Shown: positions 44,798 to 53,275 of the stretch, piece by piece
How positions within the stretch are numbered: the stretch's first letter is position 1
Layout of the letters: each line of letters starts with the position of its first letter
DNA from: an uncultured Acidobacteriota bacterium
GTDB lineage: Bacteria; Acidobacteriota; UBA6911; RPQK01; JAJDTT01
Assembly (NCBI GenBank): GCA_951812665.1
Contig: CATOST010000033.1
Coordinates: 182,816-246,815 of the forward strand
Length of the DNA: 64,000 nt
Direction of reading: 5' to 3'
Program-made: the position numbers and the translations under genes
The notes under the pieces: generated by a model
Told to the model about the DNA's origin: nothing
Database searches by the model: none
The model's input: only the letters and a program-made list of their open reading frames with translations

Positions 44798-46189
44798 ATG
44801 ATTTCCCGGCGCCGGTTTCTTCAGCTGGCTGCCCAGGGGACGGTCAGTGGCTCCGCGATCCACGCTACCGTCTCGGCCCTCACCGCAGAATCGGCCGTGG
44901 AGCACCTGCTCTGCATGCCACCCCACCAATTGGCCAAGCTGGAAGAAGCCCGCAAGCGGGGGTTGATGGAACTCGCACCCGTCAGTCTTCCTCCCGATCC
45001 GGACGCTCTCAACAACCACTTCGGATGGCCCGTCGCCGCCCGAACCGGCAACACGCTCATCGTGGTGCACCGCCGGATTCCGGGACATTGGAAGGGACTG
45101 GAGCGCACGGACGACCGGCACAGCTACACCATGGTGGTGCGATCGAAGGACGGCGGGAAGACCTGGACCGAGCCTTTCGACCTGCGCCAGGTGATGAGAA
45201 GAGAGGATCGCTACCGGGGCGGTCACATCCCGCTGGCCCACCGCTACAAGTTCGCCCGCGACCAGGATCCGACGCTCGGCTACAAGATCCACCTGAACGC
45301 CATCGGGACCGCGTCCGACGGCGGAGTGGTCCTGGTGAGCGACCACGGCGTCTTTCGCAGCGACGACCGGGGCAGGAACTGGGTCCATTTCTCCCGGGCC
45401 ATGAGGGAGGACACCACTCCGGGTCCGGTGCTCTACATCGGTCCGCGCCTGTTCGAGCATCCGGCCTACGGCCTCGTGGTGGCGGGACACTCCAACCTGG
45501 TGACCGATCAGTACCGGGAGGGATTGCATCCGCCGGACACGACGGGCGGAAGTGTCCGCATCGCCGACAGGATCCACTTCCGCTACTCACGAGACGGAGG
45601 GCGGACCTGGGCCGAGGAGGAGCAGTCCCTTCCTTCCTTCGTCCGTCCGGCCGAGCCGGTCGCCCTGCTGCACGGGAACCGGCTGGCCATCGTGACCCGC
45701 AGCTATGATCGCGCCTCCTACGACGAGCGGACGGACACCTCGGTCTACGCGCAACTCTGGTCCCAGCGAGGCTGGCTTCCCCTCAAATCCAGGCATTCCG
45801 GTATCCGCGTCGCCGGCAGGCGTGGACGGCAGGATACGGCCGACATCGATTTCAATCCCGTGACCGGAAGGATCGAGGCGGTGGTGTCGGCACGGGCGGG
45901 CAGCGGGCCGGGACGTCCCCACCCAGGGAAGATGTCCCTGAATATCTGGAGTATCGACCCGGGGGACTTCTTCTCGGGAAGCTCTCGCTGGCGCTTCGAC
46001 TGTGCGCTCTTCGCGCGCCGGGAGGCACTGGGCAGGATCGACGGCCTCCACCCGGGAGCCTCCGTCATCGATTCCGAGCGCGGCGTCCAGCACGTCTTCG
46101 TCTACATGGGTTATCCGGCAGGTCCGGCCGGCGCCTTCCGGCTGACACGCACGCTGGAGACCGGCGCCTTGAAGGCCTTCCTGGGCTGA
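44798..46189 (+). CDS. Sialidase-family (BNR/Asp-box) secreted protein
   Basis: A 463-residue protein with a twin-arginine leader (MISRRRFLQLAAQGTVSGSA). Asp-boxes are seen at SKDGGKTW, SDDRGRNW and SRDGGRTW. Other propeller-like segments are LIVVHRRIPGHWKG and LVVAGHSNL. The classical YRIP arginine motif is not obvious, so it may be a sialidase-fold protein acting on another sugar. The length is normal for secreted members. It is divergent from the PhyH gene and converges with an SDR gene. Confidence 0.8.
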   Translation: MISRRRFLQLAAQGTVSGSAIHATVSALTAESAVEHLLCMPPHQLAKLEEARKRGLMELAPVSLPPDPDALNNHFGWPVAARTGNTLIVVHRRIPGHWKGLERTDDRHSYTMVVRSKDGGKTWTEPFDLRQVMRREDRYRGGHIPLAHRYKFARDQDPTLGYKIHLNAIGTASDGGVVLVSDHGVFRSDDRGRNWVHFSRAMREDTTPGPVLYIGPRLFEHPAYGLVVAGHSNLVTDQYREGLHPPDTTGGSVRIADRIHFRYSRDGGRTWAEEEQSLPSFVRPAEPVALLHGNRLAIVTRSYDRASYDERTDTSVYAQLWSQRGWLPLKSRHSGIRVAGRRGRQDTADIDFNPVTGRIEAVVSARAGSGPGRPHPGKMSLNIWSIDPGDFFSGSSRWRFDCALFARREALGRIDGLHPGASVIDSERGVQHVFVYMGYPAGPAGAFRLTRTLETGALKAFLG

Positions 46190-46210
46190 CGGGTCTTGAG
46201 CCGGCCGGAA

Positions 46211-46939
46211 TTACTTCTTACGGGGCTTCGACGGGCGCATCTCGACACGGCTGACCAGGCACCGAGGATGTTGCGTCAGGGTGCTGACGACCACCTCCGC
46301 CACGTCCTCGGGAGCCATCTTCCACGAGTCTCCGCTCCCACCCGGCGACGAGCGCGATCCCGTGTCGACGCTGCCCGGCATGATGTAGGCGACCCGGATG
46401 TCGTTGTGCCGGACTTCCTCCATCAAGGCTTCGCTCAGTCCGGTCAATCCGAACTTGGAGGCGTTGTAGGCCGAGCCTCCGGCGAAAGCGTTCTTGCCGG
46501 CGAGGCTGCTGATGTTGATGATGAACCCGCCGCCGGTCTTCTTCATCTCCGGGACCGCGAAGTGACAGCCGTAGAAGACGCCGTCCAGATTGGTGCCGAT
46601 GGTGGTCCGCCATTCCTCCACCGACATCTCCTCCACGCTCTTGAAGGCGCGCCGGGCGGCCGCATTGTTGACCAGAATGTCGATCCGCCCGAGCCGGGCG
46701 ACACAGGAACGGATGAGCGCGCGGACCTGCTCCGGGTCCCTGACGTCGCAGGTTTGCCCCACCACCGTCCCCGCGCCGCAACCGCGGAGGGAATCGACCG
46801 CCGCTTCGATGTCCCTTCCGTTTCTGGCGCAGATCATCACCGCCGCGCCTGCGCGAACCAGCGCCCGGGCCACGGCGAACCCGATCCCTCGCGAACCGCC
46901 CGTGACCACAGCCCGTTTTCCCGAAAGTGTCATTATCAT
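46211..46939 (-). CDS. SDR family oxidoreductase
   Basis: A 242-residue classical SDR. The cofactor motif TGGSRGIG is near residues 12-19, NNAA near 87-90, the Ser in NISSLAG, and Tyr-x-x-x-Lys as YNASKFG. I start at ATG 46939, which has GGAG six bases upstream, rather than at an ATG at 47107, whose added 56 residues are not protein-like. The C-terminal VSRVEMRPSKPRKK is basic. It is divergent from the mannonate-dehydratase-like gene. The substrate is unknown. Confidence 0.88.
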   Translation of the reverse strand: MIMTLSGKRAVVTGGSRGIGFAVARALVRAGAAVMICARNGRDIEAAVDSLRGCGAGTVVGQTCDVRDPEQVRALIRSCVARLGRIDILVNNAAARRAFKSVEEMSVEEWRTTIGTNLDGVFYGCHFAVPEMKKTGGGFIINISSLAGKNAFAGGSAYNASKFGLTGLSEALMEEVRHNDIRVAYIMPGSVDTGSRSSPGGSGDSWKMAPEDVAEVVVSTLTQHPRCLVSRVEMRPSKPRKK

Positions 46940-47134
46940 AAGGAGCTCCGGATACCGCGAAACCGTCCCGGCTGACCTGACCCCGGCCGCCGCAAGCTTC
47001 CATAGTAGTATAGGCCGCACTTCTTGAGACCGGCAGACCCGTCGCCAAGGTCGATTGGACGGGACTGGCGTCGGCGGCTGGGCAGCCGCCACTTCCGACT
47101 TGCCCACCGCGGTCTATTGGAAAGGACGGCTCAC

Positions 47135-48256
47135 ATGGATCGGCGACATTTCCTGACCACCTCCAGCAGCTTGACGGCGATTTCGGCGCTCGCGTCTTGC
47201 GGCCCTCCCGGGGCTTCACCCGCCGGCGCGAAGGCGATTCGGAAGCCTCTGAAGATGCATGTCGGGACCCAACGCTCCAGCACCACTCCCGAGATGCTCC
47301 AGTTCTTCAAGCGCCACGGCGTCGACCACTGCTGCGGTTGGCCTCCGGTCAAGGAGGGGGAGCACCGGCGAGACTGGGGACTCGACGAGATCGCCCGGCA
47401 GAAGGAGCTCTGCGCCCGGCACGGTCTCAGCATGGACATGATCGGGGTGCCCTTCATGACGCCCCTTCACATCGACCGGAACCCACGGGCCGGCATACTC
47501 CTGGGCGAGAACCCGGACCGCGACCGGGAGATCGAGTACGTCCAGGATCTCATCGTCGCCTGCGCCCGGGCCGAGGTTCCCTGCTTCAAGTACAACCTGC
47601 GGATACTGGGGACGATGCGCACCGGACGCACACCCGGAGGCCGGGGCGGCTCCTCCTACAGCACCTGGAAGCTGAGCGAGGCGCGGCAGGAGCCGCCGTT
47701 GACCCGGGCGGGACCGGTGCCTGCCGAGGTCTTCTGGGAGCGGATCGACTACTTCCTGGAGCGGGTGATCCCGGTGTGCAACGAATACAATGTCCGAGCC
47801 GCCTGCCATCCCCACGACCCGGGGGTCCCGCCCGAGGGTTTTCAGGGCGTCGACCGGGTGTTGGGAACCCCCGAAGGATTGAAGAAGTTCGTCTCGCTGC
47901 ACGAGAGTCCCTTCCACGGCCTGAATCTCTGCCTGGGGACCACCGCCGAGATGCTCCGCGATCCGAACCGGGAGATCCATGACATCGTCCGCTACTTGGG
48001 AGAACGCGGGAAGATCTTCAACATCCACTTCCGCAATATCCGGGGGCGACGGGACGACTTCATGGAGGTGTGGCCGGACGAAGGGGACATGAACATGGTG
48101 AAGCTGGCCCTGACGCTGGCCCGGGTGGACTATCCCTACATGGTGATGCCCGACCACGTGCCGTTCCACCCGGACGATCCCGGCGCCAAGCAGGGGTTCG
48201 CCTTCGGATACGGCTATATCAAGGCCATTCTGCAGGCGATCGAGCTCCTCGCCTGA
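47135..48256 (+). CDS. Exported mannonate dehydratase (UxuA)-like TIM-barrel protein
   Basis: A 373-residue protein with an N-terminal leader (MDRRHFLTTSSSLTAISALA, then a Cys that could be lipidated). The body resembles UxuA: GVDHCCGWPPVKEGEHRRDW, ENPDRDREIEYVQDL, RAACHPHDPGVPP, FNIHFRNIRGR, and the C-terminal MPDHVPFHPDDPGAKQGFAF. His and Asp residues in these segments are likely metal and catalytic ligands. UxuA converts D-mannonate to 2-keto-3-deoxygluconate, normally in the cytoplasm, so the leader peptide is unusual. Sugar isomerases of the same superfamily are an alternative. The ATG is at 47135, with AAAGGA upstream. Confidence 0.75.
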   Translation: MDRRHFLTTSSSLTAISALASCGPPGASPAGAKAIRKPLKMHVGTQRSSTTPEMLQFFKRHGVDHCCGWPPVKEGEHRRDWGLDEIARQKELCARHGLSMDMIGVPFMTPLHIDRNPRAGILLGENPDRDREIEYVQDLIVACARAEVPCFKYNLRILGTMRTGRTPGGRGGSSYSTWKLSEARQEPPLTRAGPVPAEVFWERIDYFLERVIPVCNEYNVRAACHPHDPGVPPEGFQGVDRVLGTPEGLKKFVSLHESPFHGLNLCLGTTAEMLRDPNREIHDIVRYLGERGKIFNIHFRNIRGRRDDFMEVWPDEGDMNMVKLALTLARVDYPYMVMPDHVPFHPDDPGAKQGFAFGYGYIKAILQAIELLA

Positions 48257-48306
48257 GCGGACCGGAGGCGAGGCCTTCCACCACGGCAGGCCCGCCGACC
48301 GCAAAG

Positions 48307-50550
48307 TCACGGCAACGGCTGATCGGAGGCGAACCGGCGCAAGACGTTGTCGGTGATGCGCGACACCGGGTTGTCGTAACCGTTGCAGGAAAGGCTCCCG
48401 CACCAGCCGATCGATCCCACCGAGAAGACGGCTCCGCCCCGGGGCCCTTCGAAGTAGACCAGGTCCGATCGGATCAACGGGCTCTTGTCGCCGAACAGAG
48501 GTCCGCTCAGATCGTGGAGATCTTCGACCACACACTGGTAACCGGCCGAGTGGCCGAAAGAGGTCGCCAGCACCAGCGCATGGGCCGGACTGCCCAGAGC
48601 CAGATCGAATCGATCGAGCTCAAAGCCGGCGGCGCCATATCGGAAAGCCAGTGATTCGAAGTCGCCGATCAGTTCGTCCGCGCCGATCCCCTCGAAGATG
48701 AAGGCCGCCCTGGGGTCGAAGCTGCCGGGCCGGCGGCGATAGGGACGGCCCGATCCAGTCCCCTGGGACGCCATTCCCACGCCGACCAGCTTCTGCGGCG
48801 CCCGGTTCTGGAAGCGCCAGAGGCCGCCGAGCTCGCCCGTCGTGCTGTGGTAGTACTGCCCCGGTTCGGCCTCGCAGCTTCTGGTGCCGGCCCAGCGTCT
48901 CACTTCGATGACGTGCGGCCGCTCCGGATCGACGCTGGTCACCCAGTAGAAGCCGTTTCCTCCCAGGTACATGAAGCGGCCTCCCCGAGCCTGGTACGCC
49001 TGCAGAGAGTCGCTCATCCGCCGGGTCCAATATTCGGGGTGGGTGCCGCTGACGATGACCCTGTAGGGGGAGAGCAGTTCGACTCCTTCGTGATGAAGGT
49101 CCTCGTCGGTGATCACGTCATAGCGGTACGACTTGGCCTCCAGCCAGTCCACCAGGTGGAGGTCGGCGCTGAACTGATGGGGCGAACCCGCACCCAGAGA
49201 GAGCGGGGGCAGACGGTGCCAGGGCCTCATGTTGACGATGGGCCGGAGGCGGGAGGAGTAGTGGACGCTGCTCCCGTCGGTATGCAGATCGTAGAGGCTG
49301 TGGAGCCGCTCGTTGACGATGAACTGGTCCGCGGGCCGTGAAGAACCGGGCTTCAGACCCTTGACCTCCATCCGATCGGGGTTGTTGAACTTCTGGTTGG
49401 CGTAGGCGAGATAGCTGAAGGTGGGCGCCAGGAAGGCGATCTCGGCAGTGGCCGTGCCTCTTCGGGGCCGGACGAAGAAGGGAATATGGTCTTCGGCGTC
49501 CGAGGCGGTCAACCAGGCGGCGTAGACCCCGCTCGGAAGATCGTTCGGTACCGAATACTCGAAGTCGACTTCCCACTCCGCATCCTCCAGGTCGTCGTCA
49601 TGGAAGTGGATCGCTCCGTACTCTCCGGGTGCGGCCTTGAAATCGACTTCGTTCCCGGTCCAGTCGTGGCCGGTCACGGCTCTTGCCGGCAGGTTCACGG
49701 TCTGGCCGTGCAGGCCGTGCGGCCCCGTGTCCGTAACCTCCCGTCCGGAAGGGCCGAGGGAGAAATCCCATGCCGCCAGCAAGCCCTCAGCGGCGTCTCC
49801 CGGCGCCATACTCCCCTTCAGCCTTTCGATTTCTCCGGTCTCCAGGGCCCGCCCGTAAAGGCGGGGGCCGTCGATCTTGCCGTTGAAATGCCCCGCCCCC
49901 TGAGCCCGTGATCCGTCCGGCCGCTTCCAGCAGGCTCCCATGAGAAGGGGAATGGGACGGGCAACAATGCCGCCGCCCGTGGCGGTGCCGGCCACCACCG
50001 CTCCCGACCGGTCTCTCGGCCATCGGGTGAGGGGTTCCTGCCAGAGCCGCACGGTGCCTTGGGCGGCGTCCCAGGTGGCCGCCACGAAGTACCATTGCGA
50101 CGGCGTCAGAGCCGTTTCCGTCCGGAACTTCTCCACCCGGCCGTCGCCAGCGCCGATCCACAGACTCAGACCCCGGTCCCCGTCGAGGAACAGGCCGTAA
50201 CCTGCCTGCTCCGATTCGGACCACTGGGTCAGGATCCCCTGCCCTCCCTTGTTCGGCGTGGTGGGATGGATCCAGGCCTGAACCGTGAACCCGTCCGTAA
50301 AGTCGAGGGCCGACGGATCGGGGACCATGAGATACGAGCCGCGATGGAGCTCCTGGACCCGGCCCGGGTACTCCCCGTTCGCGGGAGCCGCCACCGGTTC
50401 GGACTTGACACCCGGCCCTTTGGGGTTGTCGTCGCCGTGAATCAGACGCACGATCTCGGCCCGATAGGCGGGCGCTCGGCAACTGACCATGAACCGGACC
50501 GTCTCGCCCTGTTGGACACTGAGCCGGTCGCCGTAGCCGACAATCTTCAT
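48307..50550 (-). CDS. N,N-dimethylformamidase large-subunit-like protein with LamG-type domain
   Basis: A 747-residue protein. Residues about 66-245 form a concanavalin/LamG-type domain (GSYLMVPDP, DGFTVQAWIHP, WYFVAATWD, GKIDGPRLYGRAL). Residues about 320-740 match the catalytic region of dimethylformamidase large subunits. In that enzyme the mononuclear iron is held by two Tyr and one Glu; candidates here are Tyr380 (PTFSYLAYANQ), Tyr420 (SLYDLHTDGS) and Glu506 (GTHPEYWT), with similar spacing. There is no signal peptide, and no separate small-subunit gene is nearby. Amide or C-N hydrolysis of small amides is possible, but the family is broad. It diverges from the KARI-like gene (132 bases). 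Confidence 0.75.
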   Translation of the reverse strand: MKIVGYGDRLSVQQGETVRFMVSCRAPAYRAEIVRLIHGDDNPKGPGVKSEPVAAPANGEYPGRVQELHRGSYLMVPDPSALDFTDGFTVQAWIHPTTPNKGGQGILTQWSESEQAGYGLFLDGDRGLSLWIGAGDGRVEKFRTETALTPSQWYFVAATWDAAQGTVRLWQEPLTRWPRDRSGAVVAGTATGGGIVARPIPLLMGACWKRPDGSRAQGAGHFNGKIDGPRLYGRALETGEIERLKGSMAPGDAAEGLLAAWDFSLGPSGREVTDTGPHGLHGQTVNLPARAVTGHDWTGNEVDFKAAPGEYGAIHFHDDDLEDAEWEVDFEYSVPNDLPSGVYAAWLTASDAEDHIPFFVRPRRGTATAEIAFLAPTFSYLAYANQKFNNPDRMEVKGLKPGSSRPADQFIVNERLHSLYDLHTDGSSVHYSSRLRPIVNMRPWHRLPPLSLGAGSPHQFSADLHLVDWLEAKSYRYDVITDEDLHHEGVELLSPYRVIVSGTHPEYWTRRMSDSLQAYQARGGRFMYLGGNGFYWVTSVDPERPHVIEVRRWAGTRSCEAEPGQYYHSTTGELGGLWRFQNRAPQKLVGVGMASQGTGSGRPYRRRPGSFDPRAAFIFEGIGADELIGDFESLAFRYGAAGFELDRFDLALGSPAHALVLATSFGHSAGYQCVVEDLHDLSGPLFGDKSPLIRSDLVYFEGPRGGAVFSVGSIGWCGSLSCNGYDNPVSRITDNVLRRFASDQPLP

Positions 50551-50682
50551 TCCAGCCTCTCTGCGCTCACGTTGACATCCCCAACCGGCGGGCGTCTAAT
50601 GTGGATCGGGTTTCGTACCGGGGTCGTGAATGATCGCGACTCGTCCGGTTCCAGTCCGATTTGATCCGGGAAGGTTAACACA

Positions 50683-51699
50683 ATGGCAGAAGCGAAAAGC
50701 AGATTGAAACGGGATCGTTTCTACACCGAAGAGAACGCCGATCTGGGGCTGATCAAGGATCGTCAGATCGCGGTCCTCGGGTACGGCAGCCAGGGGCACG
50801 CCCAGGCCCAGAACCTGAGGGACCAGGGTCTCAATGTGATCGTCGGCAACGTCGAAGACAGTTTCGCGGAACAGGCCCGGGGCGACGGGTTCGAGGTCAT
50901 TCCCATTGCCGAAGCCGTCCAGCGGGGCCGGGTGATCCTGATGCTGATTCCCGACGAGGTCCAACCCGCCGTCTACAGGACCGATATCGGACCGCACCTG
51001 ACGCCGGACCATACGCTGGTGTTTGCCAGCGGGTACGCCGTGCATTTCGGGCTCATCACGCCGCCCGACTTCCTGGACGTCATTCTGTCCGTTCCCACCT
51101 GCGTGGGCGCCATCGTCCGCGAAAGATACGCCCGGGGGCAAGGGGTCTTCGGTCACTTCGGCGTCCATCAGGACGTGACGGGACAGGCCCACGATCTGGC
51201 CCTGGCCGTCTCCATGGGGATCGGCATTCTGCGCTTCGGCGCCACCGAAACCACGTTCGGCGACGAGGTCGCGGTCAATCTGTTCGCCGAGACCGCGGGC
51301 CTGAGCGGCATGATCAAGTACCTCTTGACCGCCTTCGAAGTGCTGGTGGAAGCGGGCTTTTCGGCCGAGAAGGCCTACGGAGAAACCTTCTACGAGATTC
51401 AGTTCCTCACCGAATCGATATGCCGAATGCCTTTCGGCCAGGCGGTCGCCTTCGGATCGCCCACCGCCACCTATCTGGCCTTGACCAAGACCGGCGACGT
51501 GGTCACCGACGACGTCCGGGAGCGCATGCACCAGATGCTGGCCCGGATCAAGGCCGGCGAGCTGGTCCGCGACTGGAACCTGGAGCAGTTGGCCGGCTGC
51601 CCGGTCCTGAACCAGTGCCGGAGGGAGATCCTGGAACACCCCATCAGCGAGGTGGAGAAGCTCTTTCTGGAACGGAAGCTGGCGTCAGGGGGAGTCTAG
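50683..51699 (+). CDS. Ketol-acid reductoisomerase (IlvC)-like protein with altered active site
   Basis: A 338-residue class-I KARI homologue. The NADPH motif GYGSQGHAQA is at residues 33-42, and the knotted helical domain is intact (ETTFGDEVAVNLFAETAGLS, FEVLVEAGFSAEKAYGETFY). Key catalytic positions differ from true IlvC: the His of FAHGF is Ser116 (FASGY), the Lys of the APKxPG loop is Thr139 (SVPTCVG), and the Mg-binding Asp of DLFGEQ is Asn199 (NLFAET). Glu203, Glu234 and Glu238 are kept. No ilvB/ilvN/ilvD genes are nearby. I infer a paralogue using the cofactor and fold for a different reaction, not branched-chain amino acid synthesis. Its stop is 18 bases from that of the convergent RhaT-like gene. 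Confidence 0.8.
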   Translation: MAEAKSRLKRDRFYTEENADLGLIKDRQIAVLGYGSQGHAQAQNLRDQGLNVIVGNVEDSFAEQARGDGFEVIPIAEAVQRGRVILMLIPDEVQPAVYRTDIGPHLTPDHTLVFASGYAVHFGLITPPDFLDVILSVPTCVGAIVRERYARGQGVFGHFGVHQDVTGQAHDLALAVSMGIGILRFGATETTFGDEVAVNLFAETAGLSGMIKYLLTAFEVLVEAGFSAEKAYGETFYEIQFLTESICRMPFGQAVAFGSPTATYLALTKTGDVVTDDVRERMHQMLARIKAGELVRDWNLEQLAGCPVLNQCRREILEHPISEVEKLFLERKLASGGV

Positions 51700-51717
51700 T
51701 CGCCCGTCGCCTCCACC

Positions 51718-52800
51718 TCATCCGCTTTCCCAGGTATTGGCCAGGTGGCCGCTCCATCCCAGGATGAACATCGCGGAAATCAGAATCACGACGGCGATGC
51801 CCATGACCCCGAGCGGTTTCCGCCCGCTTCCGGCCCATTCGCCGCTCACCGCCCCCCAGAGATTGGCGCTCAGGATGCCCATCGAGGAGAGCATGGGGAA
51901 CCCGATCACTTCGCCCAGGTTGCCGATCTTCCAGGTGCCGACCCCGTAAAGCAGCAGCCCCACGGGGCCCAGCAGTCCCATGCCCAGGCCGATGACGTAG
52001 TCCCGGGAGGGCGGCAGGAACAGCCCCCAGGTCCCTTTCCTGGTGATGACGTAGGCGCAGTAGGCCGCATTGACCAGCGAGCCGGCCGTCATCCCGATGG
52101 CCCAGATCACGTTCAGGGCCAGAAAGGGAAGGGTGCCCCGCTGCTCGGCCAGTTCGGCCAGGGGAGCTCCGTAGGCGAAGCTCAAATTGATCATGGGGTT
52201 GAGGAGGCCTGAAAGAACGGCGGCGATCACACCGTACTTGACGTGAATGTCGAGCCGCCACTGCTTGACCTCGCCCCCGGTCGAGCCCGCCTCTGCCGGG
52301 GCCGCCAGCTTGTCCTTGAGGTGCCCGGCCCAGGAACAGAAGACGACTCCCACCACCGCCAGCAGGACGCCGCCCATGATGATCCGTCCCTGCATGGTGA
52401 AGACATCGTCGGGGTGGAGCAGCACCAGCGGAGACAGGGACCCGACCGCCGCCCCCAATCCGGTGGCGATGGCATAACTGAGGCCCATGCCTGCCATTTT
52501 CAGAGCCAAGCCAAACAGGACCGCACCGATTCCGAAGCCGAAACCGAAGATGAAGACCCGGAAAATATCGAGGCCGGACGCTTCCGCCAGCACGCCCGTG
52601 AGGTCGTTGACCGTAAAAAAACTCAGGATCCAGGGCATGAAGCAGAAAGAGATGACCGAATACACCATCCAGAGGTGCTCCCATCTCCAGACCCGGATCC
52701 ACTTCAGGGCCAGCCCCAGCCCGCCGTCAATGAAGGCGCCCAGGGAGATCAGGGCAATGCCGAAAACGATATGGGCGGAGTCGCCGAACATTTCAATCAC
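51718..52800 (-). CDS. RhaT-like sugar permease (DMT superfamily)
   Basis: A 360-residue integral membrane protein with about ten hydrophobic helices, matching the L-rhamnose-proton symporter RhaT group: IALISLGAFIDGGLGLALKW, FGFGFGIGAVLFGLALKMAG, LSYAIATGLGAAVGSLSPL, FCSWAGHLKDK, and GVIAAVLSGLLNPMINLSFA. RhaT takes up L-rhamnose or L-lyxose with protons. No rhamnose catabolic operon is next to it, but a RhaM fusion gene lies elsewhere in the window. Its substrate may be another sugar. It is convergent with the KARI-like gene. Confidence 0.82.
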   Translation of the reverse strand: MIEMFGDSAHIVFGIALISLGAFIDGGLGLALKWIRVWRWEHLWMVYSVISFCFMPWILSFFTVNDLTGVLAEASGLDIFRVFIFGFGFGIGAVLFGLALKMAGMGLSYAIATGLGAAVGSLSPLVLLHPDDVFTMQGRIIMGGVLLAVVGVVFCSWAGHLKDKLAAPAEAGSTGGEVKQWRLDIHVKYGVIAAVLSGLLNPMINLSFAYGAPLAELAEQRGTLPFLALNVIWAIGMTAGSLVNAAYCAYVITRKGTWGLFLPPSRDYVIGLGMGLLGPVGLLLYGVGTWKIGNLGEVIGFPMLSSMGILSANLWGAVSGEWAGSGRKPLGVMGIAVVILISAMFILGWSGHLANTWESG

Positions 52801-53275
52801 CTGCTTTCAGACTCGCTCGGATGGGGAGGGCTTGGGCTCACGAACGCCGCCGCACGATGCAGACGGTCACGATGGTCAGAAGTCTACATGGAGGAGGGAG
52901 GAAAGAGAAAAGGGGAAATAGAGAAGATCATCGGGACGAAGGCCGGCAAGTCCCGAAGGGGCACGCCCTGTGGGTGCCTCTTTGACGCTCCGGGCATCTC
53001 CATTCGATTTCTGGTTTCCCCGAATGGACATGTTTTTACTATTAATGGCGAATAATAAGCCATTTTTCTCTATTTATAGTAAAAAAAGTGGCTGAAGAAA
53101 GGAGACCGATCGCGTTGCCGTCGGCGGGGGACCTCCCTGCTTGCTCGATGATGCGTTGGGAGGTCGGCGGGTGGAAAGCGTTTTCGCGTGATGATTCCTG
53201 ATTCCTCAGCCTGAGGGTTTCCGATCTGCAATACTGAGGAGACGACAACCGGCCCGCCGCACTGGAGGACGAGGA
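52801..53275. promoter_or_regulatory. Intergenic region with a nested AT-rich palindrome (53033-53085)
   Basis: Between the divergent RhaT-like and ABC-importer genes. Outer arms TTTTTACTAT (53033-53042) and ATAGTAAAAA (53076-53085) pair perfectly; inside, AATGGC (53044-53049) pairs with GCCATT (53059-53064). The segment is strongly AT-rich for this genome and lies 190 bases before the importer start, so it may be an operator, promoter-proximal cruciform or terminator of a leader. No gene is apparent in the region. Confidence 0.45.
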
